Positions 1 through 9,557 of a stretch of 64,000 nt of DNA are shown here, one piece after another. The translations under genes and the position numbers were made by a program. Within the stretch, counting starts at the first letter, position 1; the number at the start of each line of letters is the position of its first letter. The notes under the pieces were generated by a model, which saw nothing but the letters and a program-made list of their open reading frames with translations, had not been told where the DNA came from and made no database searches. Source of the DNA: Burkholderia pyrrocinia (GTDB lineage Bacteria; Pseudomonadota; Gammaproteobacteria; Burkholderiales; Burkholderiaceae); assembly GCF_018417535.1 (NCBI RefSeq), contig NZ_CP070978.1, positions 1,178,001 to 1,242,000 of the forward strand, read 5' to 3'.

Positions 1-1511
1 TCGGAGTCAGCGTAGCTCCCAGTGTTTGGATCATTCGGATCAGGGACCCACTTGCCCATGGGAGGAGCATCGGCGCGGGAGTCCTCAAAGACGTCCATTT
101 CTTCGGCCGTAACCGGTTGCGGCACCTCTTCAGCATTGATCATCACAGTTTTGTCGGGATGGGGTACCGCCCACAGCGTCAGGAGAGGCGTAAAAATAGC
201 CCGGTTACCGTTCCAGAAATCGGTCGACTTCGCCCCGGATACAAGCTTGTCTTCGGGAGTCGGCGGCAGCGTGCCGAACTTCTTCACTCCCGGCGCGTCG
301 CCCACCGGCGTACCACGCGCCAGCATGCGCTGCTTGACGGTATCGCCCAACTCGGCGAGCAATTTGTCATCCACGCCCTGCCAGCCGATGCTTTGCAGCG
401 GCGTTGCGCCCATCACGCGATCGTGCGGCGTGAAGTACACGTACAGCCGGCCGTGATTGTCTCGCTCGTGCACGCCGGACTTGCGCCGGTTGTCGGGGCG
501 CCAGAAATCCATGTCCTCGGACGCGCCGCACTGAAGCTGCTTCAATTCCGTCTCGGTGAACACGTGCTTGTCCTGCTTGATCCGGTTTGCGATGTTCCGA
601 AAAGTGTTGATGCGCGCCTCCGAAGTGGGGCGTTCCGCACCACAGGTCAGAGCGTCCGTGATCTTGTCATCGAGGGCATACGGCGAGTTCATCACAAACA
701 CCGCATCGGGCGCGCGTGTCTTGCATAAGGCGGTCGCCGCGAGCGCGATCATCGTCCCTTGGCTATGCGACATCACAGTCACCGTATCGCGCGGACACTC
801 GTCGCGAATCCGGTCGATCAGGTCGGCCAACCGTCGGGCCGCATGCGCGTAGTATGTGCGCGGCGGAGAGTCCTGCAGTTGGCGATCGGCCTCCGTGTTC
901 AACGACTCCATATCGAACCTGAGCACGTGACGCTTGAATCCCCCACGGCTCCACAATTGCGGAAGGTTGTTGGTGCCGTTCTGGAACGGGCCGCCGCCCC
1001 AATACCACGGACCTGTTTCGTTCGTGCACGCGAGGTCCCAGGCATCGAAGCCGCGCGAGTTGCGCATCGGGATTCGCCAGTTGCGCTCGGTGCCGGGGGT
1101 CGCGCTGTACCCCCAGTAGAAGCGGATCACCGGGGAGATGCCTTCATCCCCCTTCTTGACATACCTAGGTACGACACGTTCACCATCTGTGGTGCTGTAG
1201 GTATTCGCCTTCAGATCACTCCGTTTCAGCCGTTCGTTGAGCCCTTGGCACAACGCCTGTTCCGCCGCGTCATACCACTCCCCCGTGGAATTAACGCCAT
1301 GCACAAAGATGATGACGCCTGGCATGTGCGGCGGAATGCGGCACTCTGCGCGCACCTGAAAACTGCTCGGAGTGTGATAGGACTCCCAATACGGTTGCCC
1401 TAGATGATCTCGCTGCATAGGCACGATGCGCGTTGCGGTGTCGTGCCGATAGGGTTTCGGTGTACCAGCATCGTCGTCCGTGTCGTCCGGCTGGTTAGAC
1501 TGGTCCGTCAT
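1..1511 (-). CDS. Tle3-like (DUF3274) type VI lipase effector, 3' end off window
   Basis: This is a partial alpha/beta-hydrolase of at least 503 residues. Its start is ATG at 1511 and its C-terminus lies beyond position 1. An N-terminal strand with the motif FVHGVNSTGEWYD (about residue 70) matches the oxyanion-side loop of DUF3274 lipases. The nucleophile elbow is SHSQG, with Ser250 as the likely nucleophile, so the first Gly of GxSxG is Ser. Tle3-family phospholipases are loaded on VgrG spikes and attack membranes of rival cells. The gene starts 3 bases after the vgrG stop, so the two are probably co-transcribed. There is no signal peptide, as expected for a type VI cargo. No immunity or adaptor gene is visible; one would be expected further left. 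The family assignment comes from motifs and context. Confidence 0.8.
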   Translation of the reverse strand, partial: MTDQSNQPDDTDDDAGTPKPYRHDTATRIVPMQRDHLGQPYWESYHTPSSFQVRAECRIPPHMPGVIIFVHGVNSTGEWYDAAEQALCQGLNERLKRSDLKANTYSTTDGERVVPRYVKKGDEGISPVIRFYWGYSATPGTERNWRIPMRNSRGFDAWDLACTNETGPWYWGGGPFQNGTNNLPQLWSRGGFKRHVLRFDMESLNTEADRQLQDSPPRTYYAHAARRLADLIDRIRDECPRDTVTVMSHSQGTMIALAATALCKTRAPDAVFVMNSPYALDDKITDALTCGAERPTSEARINTFRNIANRIKQDKHVFTETELKQLQCGASEDMDFWRPDNRRKSGVHERDNHGRLYVYFTPHDRVMGATPLQSIGWQGVDDKLLAELGDTVKQRMLARGTPVGDAPGVKKFGTLPPTPEDKLVSGAKSTDFWNGNRAIFTPLLTLWAVPHPDKTVMINAEEVPQPVTAEEMDVFEDSRADAPPMGKWVPDPNDPNTGSYADS

Positions 1512-1514
1512 GAA

Positions 1515-4028
1515 TCAGGTTTCCTTATTGTTATGAAGCAGCAACTTGAGCCCCCGCGCAACATCCTGCTGGCTCAACGAAGTCTCTCCCTTGTCGCTGG
1601 TTATGCCCTCGATAATCTGTCCGCTGGCGAGCTGAATCTTGTACGGTCGGTTCGCGACCGGTCGGCCGGTGATGTCGTCGCTGAGAATGAACCGCTCGTC
1701 GTTCGCGATATCGATCTGGTTGAACTTCGATAGCGGCAACGACAGCGCGCCCGGTCCTTCCTTCTGGATTTCGATGATTTTGAGGATCAGGCAGCCGGCC
1801 CCGCCAATCTCGACGTTATCGCCCTGCACCTTGATGTAGGCCGTACCGCCACCGCCGAGCACAACCCCGTTCGCGGCATTGACGGTCGTGGTGCCGTCGG
1901 CACTGGTGATCCGCATGTCCTTCTGCGCCACCAGTTCCATCGTGTCCGACTGCGCCTGGATTTGAACCTTGCCGCGCGCGGCGTAGAGCTTGATGCCGAA
2001 CTTGTGCACAAACAGCGACAGCACCTCGCCCGCAGCGATCGCGACGTTCCGGAGCGCATTCACGTTGAACCGCGACGACGTGCCGACACTCACGTCCTTG
2101 CCCGCCGACACCATCACCCGATCCGGCGTCGCCAGACCAATGCCGTTCGGCGCGGACAGTGCGATCACGGCCGTCTTCAAGCTCGCCAGTTCTTCCTTCA
2201 GCCACGCGTTTTCCGCCTTCAGGTCCGTGAACTCCGCGTGCGCCACCGCTGCGGCGTCGGTCAACCCCTGGGCCTGCGCCTGTGTCAGCGCAAACTGGTT
2301 CGTCGCCGGCCGCATGTCGGTCGTCTGCCCGATCGCCTTCTCCTGCCTGTCGGACGACACCAACAGACCGCCCCCCGCGCGCACATGCCCCCGATCGTCG
2401 GTGCGCAGTTCGAAACCCTCGCCGCGCAGTTGCTGGTCGCGGTCCACCGTATAGCCGAGATTGAGCTGCGACTTGCCATGCTCGGTCGCGACCTTGATGT
2501 GTTCGCGACCCTGCCGGTCGTCCATCTCCAACGTGTTGTTCGAGCGCGTGCGGATCGTATTGCGCGTGCCCCAAGGCACGCCCGCGACGATCGGATCCGT
2601 GTGCTGAGCGGTATGCAGCACGTGGCTGATGAACGGCAAATCCACGCAGCCCCACAGAAAGCTCACGCCGACCACCGTGCCCTCGACGAGCCCGAAGTGA
2701 AAGCCGGTCTAGTTCGGCCCCGCGAACGGTTTCGCCAGCCTCATCGGGCAGCTCTGCAGACCCGGTGCTCGCGTGTCGCGATCCAGATGGAGATCGACGA
2801 TGTATTCGCCCTCGCTGTCCAGATACGGGTCTTTCCAGCCGCCGGACGACGCGATCGTCCCGGTGATGACCCCGTCGATCCTGGGCCACGTTGCTTCCTT
2901 CAACGGCATTCGATACTGGCGATCGGATGGAATCGCGTCGAACTTGACGTAATAGGCCTTCTTCCGGCTCGCGCCGCACGTCACCCGCACCACGACCAGC
3001 CCGTGCTTCGCATCGTGCAATTCCCGGTTCGACAGTTTCAGCACCGAGCCGGGCGTGAGGTCCAGCATGTCGCACTCGCCGCGATACTCGACTTGCCCGG
3101 CCAGCGCAACCTCGCGGCGCAATTGCGCTTCTTCCTTCGCCTCGTCCTCACTCTGGCTCGGCGTTCCCCATGTATACGCTTCACCATACGTGCCGCGATC
3201 CTCGCGGATCGGGCTGACCGCCTCGATCGGATCCGAAATCGCCGTTTCCGTGCTGAACGTGCGTACCGTGTAGGCCGCCGGCAAGGTCTTCGCGTGCATT
3301 TCGAGCGCACTGACCGACTCGATGCCTCCGGCTTCCAGCCCTCCGTGCGGCCGGTACGCAACCGTCAGGCGCTCTGGATCGCGACGATAGTGCGCATAGT
3401 CGTCGCCGAAGCGCACGCGCTCGCAACGTTCGCCTTCGTCGCACACAAACCAAATACCCGAGCGTCGGCACAAGCGCGTAATGAACGCCAGGTCATCCTC
3501 GCCCCATTGCATCACGAAGCTGCGCTTGCGATAGGTCCGATACAACTGGAATTCGAAACTCGCAAAGATCCGGTTGAATTCATGCTCCCGCAGAATCCGC
3601 TCGATGATCTCGGGAATGCACATGTCCAGAAAGAACCGGCATTTCGGCGTATTGCGCAACAGCGCCAAACGCGATTCCAGCACGATCTCGTACAGCGACT
3701 CGTCGCGATTGGTGGCCTTCAGCGCAAAGCTCGTTACCACGCCTTGCACGCGTCGCGCGCCTTCCGGCTGGCTCCAGCAGTCACGCGGCGGCGGCTGGAT
3801 CACGAACGCGCCCATCCGGTTCAGGAATTCGCTGCGCGACAAGTCATGACGGGGATGCGTGAACTGGATCGTGTACTTCGTCGGCTCGCCGATCCCTCGC
3901 GCCCCTTCGAACTCGTATATGTCGGCGAGCGCAGCAGCAGGCGCGCCCCTGAGATCGAGGCTGTAGAACTGGTGAATGTTGACGCCCGCGCGCGCGGGTG
4001 TGTCGGAAATGGCCGTACTCGCGGTCAA
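1515..4028 (-). pseudogene. vgrG: vgrG spike gene interrupted by an in-frame amber codon
   Basis: VgrG trimers cap the type VI secretion tube and carry effectors. Codons 1-439 encode the gp27-like base and start of the gp5-like region. Codon 440 is TAG (2709-2711). The same frame then continues without another stop for 397 codons to TGA at 1515-1517. The sequence around the stop reads FAGPN-stop-TGFHFGLVEG. VgrGs usually have an uninterrupted GxNxxGFHF(P/G)L-type segment here, so a CAG-to-TAG change is the simplest explanation. The second half holds the end of the gp5 region, the DUF2345 beta-helix (repeated short V/A strands) and a C-terminal extension of about 70 residues. TTG at 4028 is the best start, preceded by GGAGGG. 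The upstream half alone would lack the needle, so the product is probably non-functional unless the stop is read through or is a sequence error. Confidence 0.85.
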
Positions 4029-5070
4029 AGAGCCCTCCGAAAACGTTTGCGGAATAACCCGCGAGACTTTAACGGCGCGAGGGACGAAGCCGCCATCGGA
4101 CGAATATGAAATTGCAAAAAACGGGATTCGAAGCCGAATCGATTAACGGGCTCTGGTCGAACACAAACAGACTCCGTGCTTCCCAGATAGCGATTCGCTT
4201 GATTGGCACCACGCTGCTGGCGCATAGATCTTCACCGTGCGACATGCCCCCGGTGCGTTCAGGACAACGGGGCGTCTGTGCCGAAGGGCGACCGAACGTC
4301 ACCCTCGGGACGCCGAGGACTCGAAAGCATTTCGTGAAAATCGGGATGGCCGGCTGATAATCGAACATGCAATACGAAAAGCTCCCGCCCGGCACTTCGC
4401 GAAATGCGCGTTGAGCCCCTCCAATCCAATTTCGGCGATGGCGGAGATCAAACGTCAGCGATCACTACCGCATATCATTGCGCGCCGCACCGGGGAGAAT
4501 CTCCCGCGCAACGGCGGCGTTGCTTCACGAAGGCACCGCGGACAGTTCCAATTTCCCTCGCCCAGACTCGAGCATTTCCTCTAATTCGCGGCGACGCCCC
4601 CGCAATCGAAAGCCGTCCGCAAGACTGCGCGATGCGCTGTTCCACAGTTCGGGAAGCATTTGCGATCGGCCGGCCCTGTTTTTGTGCATGCGCGAACCGG
4701 TCAAGCCCACATCGCATCGTTTGACCACATAGTGCGACTCGACCTGCGTCCACACCCGGTCGCGAAACACGCATGCGTATGCCGGTCCGCGACGTCATCG
4801 CGCACGTTCCTGCGTTGCAGCGAACGACTCGTGCGCGCGAACGTCGCGCGTCGTCGTGCCGTCGTGTCGCGAACCGGTTCCGTCGTCGGCGCCCGCCGCT
4901 CGCCGCGTTCGTCGTGCGCGACGCGCGATTCCGCACGCCGATGTCAGAACTGACAGCTATGGAAACTGGCAGCTACCTGAACGGCACCGACGCCCTACGC
5001 TCGTCACCGCTCGCGGCCCCACAAGGGTCGAGGGCTCCAGCAACGTCGTCTCTCCTAAAAAGGACTCCCG
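4029..5070. other. 1-kb intergenic region between vgrG and the S53 protease gene
   Basis: The vgrG and protease genes diverge from this stretch. The open frames here have arginine-rich, low-complexity composition and no convincing ribosome-binding sites, so I call no gene. Its left part should hold the vgrG promoter. Its right part holds the protease leader, including short repeats at 4943-4975. Confidence 0.5.
4943..4975. promoter_or_regulatory. Short inverted and direct repeats upstream of the S53 gene
   Basis: GTCAG-AA-CTGAC (4943-4954) is a perfect 5-base inverted repeat. It overlaps the first of two near-identical decamers, CTGACAGCTA (4950-4959) and CTGGCAGCTA (4966-4975), spaced 16 bases start to start. 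The position about 100 bases before the protease start suits a regulator site. No specific regulator is recognised. Confidence 0.3.
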
Positions 5071-6810
5071 ATGAAAAGGAACGCCTGGTTTGCCCTGCCT
5101 CTTCCGTCGCCCCGCCGCCTTGCGTGCGCGTGGCCGCTCGTGCTCGCCGCCGGCGCGGCGCACGCGACGACGGACTGGGTCGATACCCACACGAAAGCCT
5201 TTCTGACCGGCCCGCAGTTGATGGCGCGCAGCGCGGCGCCTTCGCTCGAACTCGCGGCCGGCGAGACGACGGACGTCGTCGTCAGCCTGAAGCTGCGCAA
5301 CGCCGCGCAGCTCAAGCAACTGGCGCGCGACGTGAACCGGCCCGGCAGCGCGCATTACCGCCAGTACCTGACGCACGAGCAGTTCCTCGCCAGCTACGCG
5401 CCGACCGACGCGCAGGTGAAGTCGGTCGTCGACTATCTGCGCAAGAGCGGCTTCGTGAATATCGAGGTCGCGCCGAACCGGCTGCTGGTGTCCGCGCACG
5501 GCACGGCCGGCACCGTGAAGACCGCCTTCAACACGTCGCTCGTGCACTTCCAGTACGCGGGCCGCTCGGGCTTCGCGAACGCATCGACCGCGCAGGTACC
5601 GAGCGCGCTCGGCGACGTCGTCGGCTCGGTGCTCGGGCTGCAGAGCGTCGCGCGTGCACGGCCGCTGCTGCGCATCGGCAATGTGGCGAAACCGCAGGCG
5701 CTCGCGGCCGGCACGGCGACGGGCCACTATCCGAAGGAATTCCCGGGCCTCTACAACGCGACCGGCGTGCCGACCGCAGCCGGCGTGACCGTCGGCATCA
5801 TCACGATCGGCGGCGTGTCGCAGACGCTGCAGGACCTGAAGCAGTTCACGTCGAGCAACGGTTACGGCACGGTCTCGACCCAGGCCGTCAAGACCAACGG
5901 CACCGGCACGAGCGGCAGCTACAGCGACGACCAGGACGGCCAGGGCGAATGGGATCTCGACAGCCAGTCGATCGTCGGCTCGGCCGGCGGCCAGGTCGGC
6001 AAGCTCGTGTTCTACATGGCGGACCTCAACGCCACCGGCAACACGGGCCTCACGCAGGCGTTCAACCGCGCAGTGTCGGACAACACCGCGAAGGTGATCA
6101 ACGTGTCGCTCGGCTGGTGCGAAACCGACGCGAACGCGGACGGCACGATCGACGCCGAAGAGCAGATCTTCACGACGGCCGCGGCGCAAGGCCAGACGTT
6201 CTCGGTGTCGTCGGGCGACGAAGGCGTGTACGAGTGCAACAACCGCGGCTATCCGGACGGCTCGAACTACACGGTGTCGTGGCCGGCTTCGTCGCCGCAC
6301 GTGCTCGCGATCGGCGGCACGACGCTCTACACGACGTCGGCAGGCGCGTTCTCGAACGAAACGGTGTGGAACGAAGGGCTCGACGGCAACGGCAAGCTGT
6401 GGGCGACGGGCGGCGGCGTCAGCACGATCCTGCCCGCGCCGTCGTGGCAGTCGGGCAGCAACCGCCAGTTGCCGGACGTCGCGTTCGACGCCGCGCAAAG
6501 CACGGGCGCGTATATCTACAACTACGGCCAGTTGCAGCAGATCGGCGGCACGAGCCTCGCCGCGCCGATCTTCACGGGCTTCTGGGCGCGCCTGCTCGCG
6601 GCGAACGGCACGGGCCTCGGTTTCCCGGCCAGCAACCTGTATAGCGCGATTCCGTCGAACCCGTCGCTCGTGCGTTATGACGTCGTGTCGGGGAACAACG
6701 GTTATCAGGGGTATGGCTACACCGCCGGCACCGGCTGGGATTTGACGACCGGCTTCGGCAGCCTGAACATCGCGAACCTCAACCAGTTGATCAAGTCGGG
6801 CGGGTTCTGA
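5071..6810 (+). CDS. Secreted S53 (sedolisin/kumamolisin-type) serine protease
   Basis: The 579-residue precursor is predicted to be exported. It has an N-terminal signal peptide ending near AHA-TT (about residue 31), a pro-kumamolisin activation domain (about 40-190) and a subtilisin-like catalytic domain. Sedolisins use a Ser-Glu-Asp triad and work at acid pH. The matching residues are Glu293 and Asp297 (GEWDLDSQS), the oxyanion Asp383 (SVSSGDEG) and Ser495 (GGTSLAAP). The C-terminal DVVSGNNG...GWDLTTGFG segment is the usual calcium site. The start has a purine-rich ribosome-binding site (AAAAAGGA). The gene stands alone, with a hairpin just after its stop. A paralogue lies at 40850-42682. 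Confidence 0.93.
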   Translation: MKRNAWFALPLPSPRRLACAWPLVLAAGAAHATTDWVDTHTKAFLTGPQLMARSAAPSLELAAGETTDVVVSLKLRNAAQLKQLARDVNRPGSAHYRQYLTHEQFLASYAPTDAQVKSVVDYLRKSGFVNIEVAPNRLLVSAHGTAGTVKTAFNTSLVHFQYAGRSGFANASTAQVPSALGDVVGSVLGLQSVARARPLLRIGNVAKPQALAAGTATGHYPKEFPGLYNATGVPTAAGVTVGIITIGGVSQTLQDLKQFTSSNGYGTVSTQAVKTNGTGTSGSYSDDQDGQGEWDLDSQSIVGSAGGQVGKLVFYMADLNATGNTGLTQAFNRAVSDNTAKVINVSLGWCETDANADGTIDAEEQIFTTAAAQGQTFSVSSGDEGVYECNNRGYPDGSNYTVSWPASSPHVLAIGGTTLYTTSAGAFSNETVWNEGLDGNGKLWATGGGVSTILPAPSWQSGSNRQLPDVAFDAAQSTGAYIYNYGQLQQIGGTSLAAPIFTGFWARLLAANGTGLGFPASNLYSAIPSNPSLVRYDVVSGNNGYQGYGYTAGTGWDLTTGFGSLNIANLNQLIKSGGF

Positions 6811-6826
6811 GCGATTCGTGAAGGCC

Positions 6827-6854
6827 GGCGCGCGGCAGTGGTTTGCCGCGCGCC
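6827..6854. terminator. Hairpin between convergent S53 and MFS genes
   Basis: A perfect 11-base-pair stem (GGCGCGCGGCA / TGCCGCGCGCC) with a 6-base loop lies 16 bases after the protease stop. The MFS gene ends at 6899 on the other strand. There is no T-tract, so it may act as a weak bidirectional terminator or an RNA 3'-end stabiliser. Confidence 0.5.
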
Positions 6855-6898
6855 GAATTGCTTGCCGTCTACAGGTCGCACCTTGTTCGCGCACGACC

Positions 6899-8317
6899 CT
6901 ATTCAGTCGCCCGCTCATTCACACGCTCCTGCACGGCCGGCACACCGTTCCGGTGCGACGGCGCAAACAGCCGCAACCCGCTCGCGACGCTCGCAGCCCC
7001 GGCGAAACCCGCACCGAGCATCAGCGCGAGCGTCGGCCCGTGACGCCCCGCGATCCCGAACGACAGCGCGACGAGCGCCGCGCCCGTCGCCTGCCCGATC
7101 AGCCGCGCGGTCGCGATGATCCCGCTCGCGCCGCCGCTGCGCTCGGGCGGCGCGCTCGACATCAGCGCCTTCAGGTTCGGCGACTGGAAGAAGCCGAAAC
7201 CCGCGCCGCACAGCATCATCCGCCAGCCGATGTCGATCACGCCCGGCGCGGCCGGCATCGCCGCGAGCGACACCATGCCCGCGCTCAGCAACGCGAGCCC
7301 GATCGCGCCGAGCAGGCCCGGCGGGTATCGATCCGACAGCCGGCCCGCGATCGGCGCGGCGAGCGCGACGATCGCCGACCACGGCGTCATCAGGAACCCC
7401 GTCTCGACCGCGCTGCGATGCAGGACGGTTTCGAAATAGAACGGCAGCGACACGAACGCGAGCCCCTGCGCGGCGAACGCGCACACGGCGGTCAGCGCGG
7501 ACAGCGTGAACACGGGCCGGCGAAACAGGTCGACCGGCAGCATCGGCGCCGGGTGCCCGGCCTGGCGGCGGATCAGCAGCCAGCCGAACGCGAGCGCAAC
7601 CGCGGCCGCCGCGAACACCACGGAAAGCGGCCCGCGCTGCGCGAATTCGCCGAGCGCGAAGATCAGCGATGCAAACGTGATCACGTTGAACAGCGCGGCG
7701 ACCGGATCGAACGCATGCTTGCCGCGCGCCGTCTGCGGCAGCGACGGAATCGCCACGGCAAGCGCGAACACGCCGAGCGGCACGTTCACCGCGAACAGCC
7801 ACGGCCATGCGGCGACCGACAGGATCAGCGACGCGATCGTCGGCCCCACCGCGAACGACACGCCGACGACGAGCGCGTTGAAGCCGACGCCGCGCCCGAG
7901 CCGGTGCGCGGGAAACAGGCCGCGGATCAGCGCGACGTTGACGCTCATGATCGCGCTCGCGCCGAAGCCCTGCACGATCCGCGCGGCCGTCAGCATCGGC
8001 AGCGTCGATGCGAGCGAACAGCCGAGCGATGCGAGCGTGAACACCGCGAGCCCGGCGATATACACACGCTTGTGGCCGACGATGTCGCCGAGCGACGCGA
8101 ACGGCAGCAGCGTCGCGACCATCGCGAGCTGGTACGCATTGATGATCCACACGGACGCGGCCGGCGACGCGTGCAGGTCGGCGGCGATCGCGGGCAGCGC
8201 GGTGTTCGCGATTGCGGTGTCGAGCGTCGCGAGCGCGACGGCCAGCAGCACGGCGGACATCGCGCGCCAATTGACGGCCGGCTCCCGGGCGCCGGCGGAG
8301 GAAGCGAATTCGGACAA
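6899..8317 (-). CDS. MFS transporter (DHA2-like drug:proton antiporter family)
   Basis: This inner-membrane protein of about 472 residues has 12-14 hydrophobic helices. LDTAIANTALPAIA in the first helix resembles the LD-x3-VNxALP signature of DHA2 exporters. The loop sequence GDIVGHKRVY matches the MFS loop-2 motif (GxLaDrxGrkr). The substrate cannot be told from sequence. A TTG at 8317 giving MSEFASS is the likeliest start. The frame is open 40 codons further upstream, but that part is arginine-rich and lacks helix features. The ribosome-binding site is weak, so the start is uncertain. The gene is transcribed towards the S53 protease, and a 366-base gap separates it from the ABC operon. Confidence 0.8.
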   Translation of the reverse strand: MSEFASSAGAREPAVNWRAMSAVLLAVALATLDTAIANTALPAIAADLHASPAASVWIINAYQLAMVATLLPFASLGDIVGHKRVYIAGLAVFTLASLGCSLASTLPMLTAARIVQGFGASAIMSVNVALIRGLFPAHRLGRGVGFNALVVGVSFAVGPTIASLILSVAAWPWLFAVNVPLGVFALAVAIPSLPQTARGKHAFDPVAALFNVITFASLIFALGEFAQRGPLSVVFAAAAVALAFGWLLIRRQAGHPAPMLPVDLFRRPVFTLSALTAVCAFAAQGLAFVSLPFYFETVLHRSAVETGFLMTPWSAIVALAAPIAGRLSDRYPPGLLGAIGLALLSAGMVSLAAMPAAPGVIDIGWRMMLCGAGFGFFQSPNLKALMSSAPPERSGGASGIIATARLIGQATGAALVALSFGIAGRHGPTLALMLGAGFAGAASVASGLRLFAPSHRNGVPAVQERVNERATE

Positions 8318-8683
8318 GATGAGGCTCGGCTGACGAGCGACGTGCGACGTCGCGGATTGAGCGGCGCGGCGGCGTGCGTGCCGGACGGCAAGACCGGCGC
8401 GCGCGTTGCCGCGATCCGTATTGTTGCAGAGCCGCATCGAACCTGCAGGCGGCCGCCACGTCAGTCAGCGAAACGAAAGCTTGGGCGATGCCGTGCCTTG
8501 CGCGCGGCATCGTTGAGCGCACAACGATCGACGATCCGGCGAGCGCCGGGCGGCGTTCCGGGCGCGTGCCCGTCTTCGTCGTGTCGGCGCTGGCGGCCGG
8601 CCCGGCCGCGTCTGCCGGCGGCACCACGCATCGGCCATGAGCCGAAGCATGGTGTACGTGCGCCGCCGTCGCGCCGGGTCAGA

Positions 8684-9520
8684 TCACGTCACCGCGCGCC
8701 GCGCGTTGCGTCCGCGCAGCCATTCAAGTGCGAGGAGCAGGCTCGTCGAGAAGATGATCAGGATCGTCGCGAGCGCGGCGATCGTCGGGCTGATGTTCTC
8801 GCGAATGCCGGTAAACATCTGGCGTGGCAGCGTCGTCTGGTCCGCGCCCGCGAGGAACAGCGTGACGACGACTTCGTCGAACGACGTCGCGAACGCGAAC
8901 AGCGCGCCCGACATCACGCCCGGCGCGATCACCGGCAGCGTCACGCGGAAAAAGGTCGACACGGGATTCGCGCCGAGCGACAGGCTCGCGCGCACGAGGT
9001 TCTGGTTGAAGCCCTGCAGCGTCGCGGCGACCGTCGTCACGACGAACGGCACGCCGAGCGCCGCGTGCGCGGCGATCAGCCCGGTATAGGTATTCGCGAG
9101 CCCGAGCGGCGCGAAGAACAGGTACATGCCGACGCCGACCACGACGACCGGCACGATCATCGGCGACAGCAGCACGGCCATCAGCAGCCCCTTGCCGCGG
9201 AAGTCGGCCTTCGTGAGACCGATCGCGGCGAGCGTGCCGAGCACGGTCGCGACGACGGTGGCCGACGGCGCGACGATGAAGCTGTTCTTCGCGGCCATCC
9301 GCCACTCGTCCGACGCGATCAGGTTCTCGTACCACCGCATCGAGAAGCCCGGGATCGGATAGACGAGGAACGTGCTCGACGAAAACGACAGCGGCACGAT
9401 CGCGAGCACCGGCAGGATCAGGTACAGCAGCGTCAGCACGACGAGCACGCGCAGCGCGACGTACCACGCGCGCTCGACGAACGACATGTGCGGCGCGAAC
9501 AGCGGCCTGGCGAGTTTCAT
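8684..9520 (-). CDS. ABC transporter permease, PotC type
   Basis: This 278-residue inner-membrane permease has about six helices. A cytoplasmic EAA-like loop (LVRASLSLGANPVSTFFRV, about residues 180-198) contacts the ATPase. It is the last gene of a four-gene minus-strand operon (ATPase, binding protein, permease, permease) and starts 37 bases after the preceding permease. The PotB/PotC pairing is typical of importers for polyamines and related cations. The exact substrate is not shown by the sequence. Confidence 0.9.
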   Translation of the reverse strand: MKLARPLFAPHMSFVERAWYVALRVLVVLTLLYLILPVLAIVPLSFSSSTFLVYPIPGFSMRWYENLIASDEWRMAAKNSFIVAPSATVVATVLGTLAAIGLTKADFRGKGLLMAVLLSPMIVPVVVVGVGMYLFFAPLGLANTYTGLIAAHAALGVPFVVTTVAATLQGFNQNLVRASLSLGANPVSTFFRVTLPVIAPGVMSGALFAFATSFDEVVVTLFLAGADQTTLPRQMFTGIRENISPTIAALATILIIFSTSLLLALEWLRGRNARRAVT

Positions 9521-9557
9521 GGTCGGATTCCCCTTCCCGTTTCGTTGTACGCGGCGC

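Noticed and set aside
2709..2711. Selenocysteine or pyrrolysine decoding of the vgrG stop
   Set aside because: Selenocysteine uses UGA, not UAG. Pyrrolysine machinery is not expected in Burkholderia and nothing in the window supports it.
1962..4109. 715-codon plus-strand frame opposite vgrG
   Set aside because: Arginine/valine-rich shadow of the VgrG coding strand, with no family features.
4475..4936. 153-codon minus-strand frame between vgrG and the protease
   Set aside because: Arginine/serine-rich, no ribosome-binding site, no family features.
4957..6918. 653-codon minus-strand frame opposite the first S53 protease
   Set aside because: Antisense shadow typical of GC-rich DNA; the plus strand encodes a complete protease with all motifs.
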